64,000 nucleotides of DNA from positions 174,556-238,555 of the forward strand of contig VFZN01000004.1 of the NCBI GenBank assembly GCA_016871195.1, given 5' to 3'. Below, piece after piece: positions 45,632 through 53,939 of the stretch (position 1 is the stretch's first letter; each line of letters opens with the position of its first letter). The stretch comes from Acidobacteriota bacterium. GTDB taxonomy: Bacteria; Acidobacteriota; Vicinamibacteria; Vicinamibacterales; UBA2999. Below the pieces are notes generated by a model that saw nothing but the letters and a program-made list of their open reading frames with translations, searched no databases and was not told the DNA's origin. Made by a program: the position numbers and the translations under genes.

Positions 45632-47764
45632 ATGCCTGCGTCATTTCCCTCCGAAGGCCCGACTGTCCGGCGTCACCTGCTGCTGGTGGGAGGTGCGGCC
45701 CTTGCCGTGCGTCTGCTGCATCTCTGGCAGCTGTCGGCGACGCCGTTTGCGACGGTGCTCATGGGCGACGCGCTCGGCTACGACACCTGGGCCCGCGGCC
45801 TGGCCGACGGCGCGTGGTGGGGCACCGAGGTCTTTTATCAGGCGCCGCTCTATCCCTACCTGCTCGGGGTGATTTACGCGCTGACGGGCCCCGATCCGAT
45901 GCACGCGCGCGTGGCGCACGTCGTGCTCGGCACGACATCGGCGCTGATGCTGACGACGACGGTACGATGGCTGGTGTCGCCGCGCGCGGGCCTGGTCGCC
46001 GGGCTGCTGCTCGCCCTCTATGCCCCCGCCATCTTCCTGGAAAGCGTGCTGCAGAAATCGGCCGTCGATCTGGCGCTCGTCACGCTGCTGGTGATGGCGG
46101 TGGCGGCTGTGGTCACGCAGCGTCCCAGGGCGACGGTATGGTGGACCGTGCTGGGGCTGGCCGCCGGGGCCCTCGCGCTGACCCGCGAGAATGCGCTCGT
46201 GTGGGTCGTGGTCCTCGGGGGCTGGGCGCTCGTGGGGGCCGAGGCACGGCAGGCCGGGCGCGCGCGGGTGCTGGCCGCCTATGCGGCGGGTGTGCTGGTG
46301 CTGCTCGGGCCCGTCGCGGTGCGCAATTACGCGATCGGTGGAGAGTGGTTCCTCACGACCGCGCAGTTCGGGCCCAACTTCTACATCGGCAACCATGCGG
46401 GTGCCGACGGCTCGTACGTGTCGCTGCGGCCCGGCCGGGGGGCGCCGGAATTCGAGCGGCGCGACGCGACCGACCTTGCACAGCAGGCCACGGGCCGGAT
46501 GCTCTCGCCGGCCGAGGTGTCGGCCTACTGGCGCGATCGGGCCCTGGCATTCATCGCGTCTGACCCTGCGGCGTGGATCGCGCTCATGGCGCGGAAGACG
46601 CTGCTGCTGATCAACGCCCGCGAGGCGGTCGACACCGAGAGCCAGGAGTCGTACGCCGAGTGGTCGTGGCCCCTGCGCGTGCTGGGGCCGGTGACGCACC
46701 CGGGCGTGCTGTTGCCGCTGGCGGTGCTGGGGGCCTGGTGTCTGTGGCCGGCGAGGCGCCGCTTCGGCGTGCTGGTGCTGCTGTGGGCGACGCTGGCGGC
46801 GTCGACCGTGGCCTTCTACGTGCTGGCGCGCTACCGCCTGCCCCTGGTGCCGTTCCTCATCATCGGCGCGGCCACTGCCCTGACCGACACCGGACGCCTG
46901 CGTCAGGCGTGGCCGTCCCGATCGATGCTGACGGCGCTGGGCATGGCCGTGCTGCTCGCGGTCGCCGCCCAGTGGCCGCTGTTGCCGACCGACCGCAGCC
47001 GCGCCATCACCGAGAACAATCTCGGTGCCGCGCTCCACGATCGCGGGCGCGACGCCGAGGCGGCCACACGCCTGAGGCGGGCGATTGCGATCAGGCCCGA
47101 CTACACACCCGCATACAGCAATCTCGGTGTGGCGCTGCGGGCGATTGGCGAAGAGGCCGCGGCCATCGAGGCCTATCGGCAGGGGCTGGCCCTGGCCCCG
47201 GACGACAGCGATCTGCACTATAACCTCGCCAATGTGCTGCTGGCGCGGGGACAGGCAGACGAGGCGGCGGTGCATCTGCGCGCGGCGGCCGCCGGGCAAC
47301 CCGATGCGGCAGGCACCCGAAACAATCTGGGGCTCGCGCTCTACGAGCAGGGGCGACTCGCCGACGCCGTCCTGGAATTCGAGGCGGCCGTGGCCCTCGA
47401 CCCGTCATCGGCCCGGGCGCATCTGAATCTCGGCAAGGTGCTCGCCGACCTGCGACGGCCGACCGAGGCGCTGTCGCATCTGCGCACCGCAAGCTCATTG
47501 GCTCCTGGCGACGCCGATGCCCAGTACGACCTGGGCGTGTTCTTCCTTGAACAGGGACAGTATGCCGAGGCCATCGTCGCCCTGTCGGCTGCGATCGCCG
47601 TGCGGCCCGGCTATGCAGCAGCCCACAACAACCTCGGTATTGCGCTCGCCTCGCAGGGAAACCTGCCAGAGGCGATCGTCCAGTTCGAGCTGGCGCTCCG
47701 CCTCCGCCCCGGCTTCGAGGATGCCCGGGCGAATCTGGCGATGGCACGAAGAGCGACGCCCTGA
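45632..47764 (+). CDS. GT-C membrane domain fused to C-terminal TPR repeats
   Basis: A 710-aa protein. The N-terminal about 450 residues are a GT39-like membrane domain: MGDALGYDTWARGLADG in the first loop (acidic catalytic-type motif), FYQAPLYPYLLGVIYAL, then LALTRENALVWVVVLGGW and a late helix bundle. The C-terminal 250 residues hold about seven TPR units (ENNLGAALHDRGRDAEAATR, YSNLGVALRAIGEEAAAIEA, NNLGLALYEQGRLADAVLEF, NNLGIALASQGNLPEAIVQF), probably periplasmic. The layout parallels eukaryotic TMTC O-mannosyltransferases, which suggests transfer of a sugar to a protein held by the TPRs (inference). GTG 45626 is an alternative start. Confidence 0.8.
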   Translation: MPASFPSEGPTVRRHLLLVGGAALAVRLLHLWQLSATPFATVLMGDALGYDTWARGLADGAWWGTEVFYQAPLYPYLLGVIYALTGPDPMHARVAHVVLGTTSALMLTTTVRWLVSPRAGLVAGLLLALYAPAIFLESVLQKSAVDLALVTLLVMAVAAVVTQRPRATVWWTVLGLAAGALALTRENALVWVVVLGGWALVGAEARQAGRARVLAAYAAGVLVLLGPVAVRNYAIGGEWFLTTAQFGPNFYIGNHAGADGSYVSLRPGRGAPEFERRDATDLAQQATGRMLSPAEVSAYWRDRALAFIASDPAAWIALMARKTLLLINAREAVDTESQESYAEWSWPLRVLGPVTHPGVLLPLAVLGAWCLWPARRRFGVLVLLWATLAASTVAFYVLARYRLPLVPFLIIGAATALTDTGRLRQAWPSRSMLTALGMAVLLAVAAQWPLLPTDRSRAITENNLGAALHDRGRDAEAATRLRRAIAIRPDYTPAYSNLGVALRAIGEEAAAIEAYRQGLALAPDDSDLHYNLANVLLARGQADEAAVHLRAAAAGQPDAAGTRNNLGLALYEQGRLADAVLEFEAAVALDPSSARAHLNLGKVLADLRRPTEALSHLRTASSLAPGDADAQYDLGVFFLEQGQYAEAIVALSAAIAVRPGYAAAHNNLGIALASQGNLPEAIVQFELALRLRPGFEDARANLAMARRATP

Positions 47765-47814
47765 TCATTCGTTGCGCGCAGTGACAACTTGTGATATCTC
47801 ACTCGGCACGGCCA

Positions 47815-47831
47815 CGGACATCTGATGTCCG
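47815..47831. promoter_or_regulatory. palindrome upstream of TonB receptor
   Basis: CGGACATC and GATGTCCG flank a single T, a perfect 17-base palindrome 51 bases after the GT-C/TPR stop and 81 bases before the receptor ATG. It may be an operator or a weak terminator. A second short dyad, GTGATATCTCAC, lies about 25 bases upstream. Confidence 0.4.
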
Positions 47832-47911
47832 AAGGCCAATCGGGTGCGGACTGTGCACCCTCGTATCGGCGCAAGACCAGGTCTTTTTGTGGTTTCCGGG
47901 AGGAGAGTCAC

Positions 47912-50900
47912 ATGGCAAGACGACGGTGGGCGTGTCTGTTCGGGGTGTTGTGGATGCTGGCGGGGCCGGTGACGGCCTGGGCGCAGTCGTCCTTCGCGGG
48001 CACAGTCAGAGATACCAGTGGCGCGATCTTGCCCGGCGTCACCGTCGAGGTGTCGAGCCCGGTCCTGATCGAAGGCAGCCGGACGGATGTCACCGACGGC
48101 AACGGCCAGTACCGCATTGTCGACCTGCGGCCCGGCACCTACACGGTGACCTTCACGCTGGTCGGCTTCAAGCAGGTACGGCAGGAGAAAGTCGAACTGC
48201 GTGTCGACTTCAATGCCACGCTGAATGCCAATCTGGAAGTCGGCGGCCTTGAGGAATCGATCACGGTGACCGGTGCCTCGCCGACGGTGGACGTTTCGAG
48301 TAACGCCAAGGTCGAGGTCATCACTCAGGAAGTGCTTGATCAGGTGCCGACCGGGCGCAACATCCAGGCATTGGCGCAGCTGGTGAGCGGCGTATCGCTC
48401 AATGTGCCCGATGTGGGCGGCTCGCGCGGCATGCAGCAGACCTACATGTCGACCCGCGGCCTCACCTCGGCGAACAACATCGTCACCGTCGACGGCCTGA
48501 TGGTGAACGGGCTCGACGGTGACGGCGCGGTGCAGCAGTACTTCAACCAGGCGATGATGGAAGAAATGTCGTATCAGACCAGCGGGGCAGGTGCCGATGT
48601 GTCGCCGGGCGGCGTTCGCATGAACATCGTGCCCAAGGACGGCGGCAACCAGTTCGCGGGCACCTTCTTTGGCGCGTGGACTGACAAGGCCTGGCAGAGC
48701 AGCAACCTGACCGACGACATCAGGGCGCGGGGCCTGCGCAACGGGCCTGGCGTCGACAAGATCTACGACTTCAACCTGGCTATCGGCGGCCCCATCAAGC
48801 GCAACAAGGTGTGGTTCTTCGCGTCCGGCCGCGCCTGGGGCGTGTATGCCCCCGTTGCGGACACGTTCGTGGCTCCTCAGGGCATTCCCTATCGGGATGC
48901 GGTGGTGGGCTGCCGCAGCGGGGCTCTCAATTGCGAAACGGGTATCGACGACCAGTCCATTGAGAGCGGCATGCTGCGCCTGACCTGGCAGATTTCTCCG
49001 AAGCACCGGATTGCGACCTACTACGACGAAATCAACAAGTATCGCGGCCACGGCATGAACGCTGGCGACGACCCGAACACCTCGTCCCAGGTCTGGACGT
49101 CGCCCATCTACAACTCGTCGGCGACGAAATACACGGGCACCCTGAGCAGCAAACTGCTGCTCGAGGCCGGGTTCTCGTTCAACTACGAGCAGTACGTCAT
49201 CACCAATCAGCCCGGGGTGAACAAGACGCCGTTCTCTCCCGAATGGTACGCCAATGCCAGTCGCCGCGATGCGAACTTCACCGCCCTGACCAATGGCCTG
49301 GCGAACTGGGGCGGGCGCTATCCCGATCGTTACAATGCGTTGACTGCGCTCAGCTATGTGACCGGCGCTCACAACATCAAGGTCGGCGCGCAGCTCAACT
49401 GGGGGCCGTACGAGAACACCCGCGAGACCAACGCCGACCTGCAGCAGGTCTACCTTGGCACGACGAGGCCCTTCACCAACCCGTTCCAGGTGACGGTGTA
49501 CAACACGCCGCTTCGGTATCTCGAAAGGTTGAAGGGCGACCTCGGAATCTTTGTGCAGGACTCGTGGTCGCTGAACCGCCTGACGATCAATACCGGCCTC
49601 CGCTGGGAGTACCTGGCACACGAAGTGGCTCCGGCGAAGTCCGGCAATGGGCGCTTTGTGCCTGTGCGTGAGTTTGCGGCGATTCCCATGCCCACCTGGA
49701 AAGACTTCGCACCACGGCTGGGCGTCGTCTATGACGTGTTCGGCAACGGGAAGACGGCGTTGAAGGCCGGCTTCAACCGGTACAACGAATCACGCACCAC
49801 GGGATTTGCGACGCGGTACAACCCGCTGGCCCTGACCTCTGCCAACCTGCCGTGGAACGACATCAATGGCGACGACATCGCCCAGGGTGAGCTCGGTTGT
49901 GTGTTTCTGCAGCCGGGCTGCGAGATCAACTTCGCCAATCTGCCGAACAACTTCGGCACCAGGCGCCTGGCCAATGTTGACCCCGACTTCCAGCGCACCT
50001 ACAACCTCGAGTACACAGTAAGCCTGCAGCAGGAAGTGCTGCCGCGGGTGTCGATGGCTGCGACCTACTATCGTCGTCAGTTCTACGACCTGTCGGTCAG
50101 CGACAATCTGCTGCGCACCTTCGCCGATTACCGGGCGGTCGATGTCGTCAGCCCGCTCGACGGCTCGGTGTTCAAGGCCTATACGGTGAATACGGCAGCG
50201 CAGCTGGCGCGGGTCAGCGACTTCGACACGAACGCGAGCAGTGACCGCAAGCAGATGTACCAGGGCGCTGATCTCACGTATAACGCCCGGCTGCCTGGTG
50301 GGGGCACGCTGTTCGGTGGCTTCACCATGGAGCGCACGCTGCGCAACACCTGCGATGAGCCCGATGATCCCAACAACCTCCGCTTCTGCGACGACTGGCA
50401 GAACAACCTGCCGTGGCTGACCCAGTTCAAGAGTGCGGGCACCTATCCGCTGCCCGGCGGTATCCAGGCAAGCTTGTCGTTCCAGAGCCTGAATGGCCGT
50501 CCGATCGGCGGTTTCACCACGGCCCGCAACAAGATCGCTGGTCCTGGCTATGGCGATGTGGGGACACCCCTGGCCACGCAGTGGCTGCTTGCTCCCACCA
50601 CACGTTATGCGGCCAACTGCACCGGGCCCTGCCGTCCCGGTGAACTGGTGATTCCCAACATGACCGAGGCGTCGCTGACGCTGCCGCTCAAGCCGGGTGG
50701 CACCGAGCTCTTCGACCGTATCAACCAGCTCGACCTGTCACTGGGCAAGTGGTTCACCTTCGGCAGCCGCCGCCTGCAGGTGCAGGTCGACGTGTTCAAT
50801 GTCACCAACGCCAATCCTGTGCTGGGATATCGGTCGGTGAACTTCGGGACTGCGGCGTTTCAGCAGGTCAGCTCGATCCTCAATCCCCGAGTGATGCGGC

Positions 50901-50923
50901 TCGGCCTGCAGTTCCGCTTCTAG
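47912..50923 (+). CDS. TonB-dependent receptor, Oar-like, with carboxypeptidase-regulatory-like domain
   Basis: A 1003-aa outer-membrane active transporter. A signal peptide (residues 1-24) precedes a carboxypeptidase-regulatory-like beta-sandwich (FAGTVRDTSGAILPGVTVEV to FTLVGFKQV). The plug domain follows (SITVTGASPTVDVSSNAKVE, QVPTGRNIQALAQLVSGVSL, TVDGLMVNGLDG, MNIVPKDGGNQFAG). A 22-strand barrel ends in RLGLQFRF, the terminal-aromatic signal for outer-membrane insertion. No clear TonB box was found between leader and domain. The substrate is unknown; in this phylum such receptors often take up glycans or peptides. A GGGAGGAGAG ribosome site precedes ATG 47912. Confidence 0.92.
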   Translation: MARRRWACLFGVLWMLAGPVTAWAQSSFAGTVRDTSGAILPGVTVEVSSPVLIEGSRTDVTDGNGQYRIVDLRPGTYTVTFTLVGFKQVRQEKVELRVDFNATLNANLEVGGLEESITVTGASPTVDVSSNAKVEVITQEVLDQVPTGRNIQALAQLVSGVSLNVPDVGGSRGMQQTYMSTRGLTSANNIVTVDGLMVNGLDGDGAVQQYFNQAMMEEMSYQTSGAGADVSPGGVRMNIVPKDGGNQFAGTFFGAWTDKAWQSSNLTDDIRARGLRNGPGVDKIYDFNLAIGGPIKRNKVWFFASGRAWGVYAPVADTFVAPQGIPYRDAVVGCRSGALNCETGIDDQSIESGMLRLTWQISPKHRIATYYDEINKYRGHGMNAGDDPNTSSQVWTSPIYNSSATKYTGTLSSKLLLEAGFSFNYEQYVITNQPGVNKTPFSPEWYANASRRDANFTALTNGLANWGGRYPDRYNALTALSYVTGAHNIKVGAQLNWGPYENTRETNADLQQVYLGTTRPFTNPFQVTVYNTPLRYLERLKGDLGIFVQDSWSLNRLTINTGLRWEYLAHEVAPAKSGNGRFVPVREFAAIPMPTWKDFAPRLGVVYDVFGNGKTALKAGFNRYNESRTTGFATRYNPLALTSANLPWNDINGDDIAQGELGCVFLQPGCEINFANLPNNFGTRRLANVDPDFQRTYNLEYTVSLQQEVLPRVSMAATYYRRQFYDLSVSDNLLRTFADYRAVDVVSPLDGSVFKAYTVNTAAQLARVSDFDTNASSDRKQMYQGADLTYNARLPGGGTLFGGFTMERTLRNTCDEPDDPNNLRFCDDWQNNLPWLTQFKSAGTYPLPGGIQASLSFQSLNGRPIGGFTTARNKIAGPGYGDVGTPLATQWLLAPTTRYAANCTGPCRPGELVIPNMTEASLTLPLKPGGTELFDRINQLDLSLGKWFTFGSRRLQVQVDVFNVTNANPVLGYRSVNFGTAAFQQVSSILNPRVMRLGLQFRF

Positions 50924-50931
50924 CACGTCAG

Positions 50932-50965
50932 GGGCGGTATCCGGTGTGGACGCCGGATACCGCCC
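50932..50965 (+). terminator. intrinsic terminator after TonB receptor
   Basis: GGGCGGTATCCGG pairs perfectly over 13 bp with CCGGATACCGCCC around TGTGGACG, followed by TGTTT. It starts nine bases after the stop and is the clearest terminator in the window. Confidence 0.85.
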
Positions 50966-50999
50966 TGTTTCGCGTCGGGTACGGTAACCTCGTGCCCGG

Positions 51000-52076
51000 T
51001 TGTCCGTGGTGCGCTTCCCCCGAGTCCTCGCCGTTCTGCCCTACGCTCTGGGGTTTCTGCTGCCGCCGCTGCTGGTCTGGTCGTCGGAGGCTGGGGGCCT
51101 GACGGCCTGGCTTCCCGTCCTGGCGTTGTTTGTGGGCGTCGCGCTGTGTGATGCCGTCACGCCCGTGCATCCGGCCTCGTGGTCTCCCTCAGACGCCGCC
51201 CGACTCGACAGCCACCTTGAGTTCCGCGTGATGACCTGGTTATGGGTGCCCGTGCATGCGGCCCTGATGTTCTGGGCGATCACGACCGGAGCCACCCTGC
51301 ACGGCTCTGGCTGGTGGGCCCTGGTGCTTGGCACTGGAGCCATCGGCGGTGCCGTGGGCATCACCTATGCCCACGAACTGATTCACCGCACGTCGTCGTG
51401 GGAGCGGGCACTGGGTGATGTGCTGCTTGCCCTGGTCAGTTATCCGCAGTTCGCCCTCGCGCATGTGTACGGCCATCATCGCCACGTGGCGACGCCGCAT
51501 GACGCGGCCACGGCGCGCCTGGGAGAGGGCCTGTATGCTTTCCTCGTCCGCTCGGTCATCGGCGGTGTTCGTGAGGCCGCCGTCTTCGAGAGCGATCGTC
51601 TGCGGCGACGTGGGCATCCGGCCTGGCACGTCTCCAATGCCTGCTGGCGGTACGCCGCGACGCTCGTGGTGGTCTACGGCGGTGTGTGGATGCTGCAGGG
51701 CTGGTGGGGCGTCGGGTTTCTGGTCCTGCAGAGCGTGCTGGCGATCGCCCTGCTGGAAACTATCAACTATGTCGAGCACTACGGCCTGCTGCGCCGCGAG
51801 ATCAGCGCGGGTCGCTATGAACCCTGCGGGGTGCAGCACTCGTGGGACTCCAGCCACCGTGTCAGCAACTGGCTGCTGATCAATCTGGCGCGCCACGCCG
51901 ATCATCATCTCGTGGCCAGTCGACGGTTTCCCGCGCTGTCGTCGCAGCCGCGGGCACCGCAGCTGCCGGCGGGCTATGGCGCGATGCTGCTGCTGGCGAC
52001 GATACCTCCCCTATGGAGGCGCGTGATGGACCCGCGCGCGGAGCGCGTCCGGGACGGGATCTGGCAGGAGGCCTGA
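51000..52076 (+). CDS. alkB: alkane 1-monooxygenase-like membrane di-iron enzyme
   Basis: A 358-aa integral membrane fatty-acid-hydroxylase/AlkB-type enzyme. The AlkB signature boxes are all present: HELIH (125-129), HVYGHHRH (155-162), NYVEHYG (256-262) and the LxRHADHH box (299-303). The NYxEHYG motif separates AlkB from desaturases. It should hydroxylate a medium or long alkyl chain using rubredoxin or ferredoxin; no rubredoxin gene is nearby. The start is unclear: TTG 51000, GTG 51006 and GTG 51009 lie in frame and none has a good ribosome site. The next gene begins two bases after the stop. Confidence 0.9.
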   Translation: MSVVRFPRVLAVLPYALGFLLPPLLVWSSEAGGLTAWLPVLALFVGVALCDAVTPVHPASWSPSDAARLDSHLEFRVMTWLWVPVHAALMFWAITTGATLHGSGWWALVLGTGAIGGAVGITYAHELIHRTSSWERALGDVLLALVSYPQFALAHVYGHHRHVATPHDAATARLGEGLYAFLVRSVIGGVREAAVFESDRLRRRGHPAWHVSNACWRYAATLVVVYGGVWMLQGWWGVGFLVLQSVLAIALLETINYVEHYGLLRREISAGRYEPCGVQHSWDSSHRVSNWLLINLARHADHHLVASRRFPALSSQPRAPQLPAGYGAMLLLATIPPLWRRVMDPRAERVRDGIWQEA

Positions 52077-52078
52077 AC

Positions 52079-53935
52079 ATGAGCATGATGCACGGATGGT
52101 GGACACGTCGGGCAGCAGGGCGGTCGCTGGTGTTCCTGCTGCTTGCGGTGGCGATGGCGGTGACTGGTGCCCGAGGGACCGCGCAGTCGAAGACACCCTT
52201 CGGCGTGCCGACATCGGACGCGGCGCAGCCCGGCCGGCGCATCATGGCCGAGCCCGGATCGCGGGCGCAGGGCTGGACATCGCAGGGGCGGTCCGAAGTG
52301 CTGGCGCGTCACGGCATGGTCGCCACCAGCGATCCTCTGGCCTCACAGGCGGGCCTCGACATCCTGCGACAAGGGGGCAATGCCGTCGACGCCGCCGTCG
52401 CGGCAGCGGCCGTGCTCGACGTGACGTCGCAGAACGACACGGGCATCGGCGGTGACCTGTTTGCGCTGGTCTGGAATGCGCGCGAGCGGAAGCTGTATGC
52501 CCTGAATGCGGCCGGGCGTGCACCGGCCGGATGGACGCCGGCCTTCTTCCGCGACCGCCTGAAAGTGACGCGCATGCCCGGCAGCGGTGTGAATGCGGCC
52601 ACCGTCCCGGGCGCCATCGCCGGCTATGACGCCCTGCTGACACGCCTCGGCACCATGACGTTCCGCGAGACGCTCGAGCGTGCGGCGCGCATCGCTGACG
52701 AAGGCTGGGGGCTCGCGGAGCGGCGGCACGACGATCTGCTGAGTGCCGCCGAGGCGCTGCGGAAGGACGCCGATTCGCGCGCCCTGTTTCTCGATAACGG
52801 GCAGGTGCCAGCTCTGTACAGCGTCATTCGGAATGCGAACCTGGCACGGGCACTCCGGTTGCTGCAAGCCGAAGGTCCGTCGGCGTTCTACCGCGGGGCC
52901 ATCGGCCAGGCGCTTGTGCGCAAGGTGCAGGCTGATGGAGGCGTGATGACGCTCGATGATCTGGCGAGCTATCAGCCGGCCTGGGTCGACCCGATTGCTA
53001 CGACGTATCACGGCTACTCCGTACACCAGTTGCCGCCGCCAGGGCAGGGTGTTGCGGCCCTGACGATGCTCAACATCCTCGAGGTGTGTGCCCCTCGGCT
53101 CGGGGTGAACCTGTCAGCGCTGGGACCGTCGCATCCGGACACGTGGCACCTGCTGGTGGAAGCGAAGAAACTCGCCTATGCCGACATGCTGGCCGTCAAT
53201 GGCGATCCGGCGTTTTCGGCGGTGCCTGTCGCGACACTGGTCTCGAAGGAACACGCCGCATCGCGATGCGGACGGATCTCGATGGAGAAGGCGGGTGGGG
53301 TGGACGTCGCCGGAGGCATGGACGGCGGCACGATCTATCTGGCGACGGCCGACCGTTGGGGCAACATGGTGTCGCTGGTGCACAGCGTGTTCAGCGTGTA
53401 TGGCAGTCGCGCATCGGTCGAACCGTTCGGGTTTGTGCTTCACAACCGGGGCTCGGCGTTCGCGCTCGCCGACGGGCATCCGAATCTGGTGGCACCGCGC
53501 AAGCAGCCCTTCCACTCGATCATGGCCGGGTTTGTGACGCAGAACGGCGAACCGCTGATGGCCTTCGGCAACATGGGCGGCAGCGTGCAGCCCGAGACCC
53601 ACGCGCAGCACATGGTCAATCTCATCGACCACGGGATGAACGTGCAGATGACCACCGATGCCGCACGGTTCACGCACAACCAGAACAGCAACGTCCTGTC
53701 GCTCGAAGAGCACCTCTTCGCACGGATGGGAGCAGCGCTGCAGGCCCGTGGCCATTCGGTGCGCAGCGTCGACGGCGGCGCGGTGGGCGGGTATCAGGGC
53801 ATTCTCTTCACGCGCGACCCCCGGCTGCCGCTGCCGATCTGGGAGCGACGCAGCGTGACCGATGATCTGCCGGTCAACGGCCTCTACCGCGCCGGCTCAG
53901 ATCATCGGAAGGACGGCCAGGCGGTGGGCTGGTAG
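52079..53935 (+). CDS. ggt: gamma-glutamyltransferase family protein
   Basis: A 618-aa periplasmic Ntn hydrolase. Signal peptide about residues 1-34. The large subunit has MVATSDPLASQAGLDILRQG, GGNAVDAAVAAAAVLDV and TGIGGDLFALVWN. The processing site is GGMDGGTIYLATADRWGN, giving Thr418 as the predicted nucleophile of the small subunit, followed by FGNMGGSVQPETHAQ. It would hydrolyse glutathione or gamma-glutamyl peptides; distant members act on other amides, so the substrate is provisional. AGGAGG lies eight bases before ATG 52079. It is coupled to the AlkB-like gene (two-base gap) and to the 5'-nucleotidase (four-base gap). Confidence 0.9.
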   Translation: MSMMHGWWTRRAAGRSLVFLLLAVAMAVTGARGTAQSKTPFGVPTSDAAQPGRRIMAEPGSRAQGWTSQGRSEVLARHGMVATSDPLASQAGLDILRQGGNAVDAAVAAAAVLDVTSQNDTGIGGDLFALVWNARERKLYALNAAGRAPAGWTPAFFRDRLKVTRMPGSGVNAATVPGAIAGYDALLTRLGTMTFRETLERAARIADEGWGLAERRHDDLLSAAEALRKDADSRALFLDNGQVPALYSVIRNANLARALRLLQAEGPSAFYRGAIGQALVRKVQADGGVMTLDDLASYQPAWVDPIATTYHGYSVHQLPPPGQGVAALTMLNILEVCAPRLGVNLSALGPSHPDTWHLLVEAKKLAYADMLAVNGDPAFSAVPVATLVSKEHAASRCGRISMEKAGGVDVAGGMDGGTIYLATADRWGNMVSLVHSVFSVYGSRASVEPFGFVLHNRGSAFALADGHPNLVAPRKQPFHSIMAGFVTQNGEPLMAFGNMGGSVQPETHAQHMVNLIDHGMNVQMTTDAARFTHNQNSNVLSLEEHLFARMGAALQARGHSVRSVDGGAVGGYQGILFTRDPRLPLPIWERRSVTDDLPVNGLYRAGSDHRKDGQAVGW

Positions 53936-53939
53936 CACG

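Noticed and set aside
47765..49621. Minus-strand open frame (618 codons) opposite the TonB receptor
   Set aside because: Shadow frame; the plus strand has the full receptor with signal peptide and barrel end.
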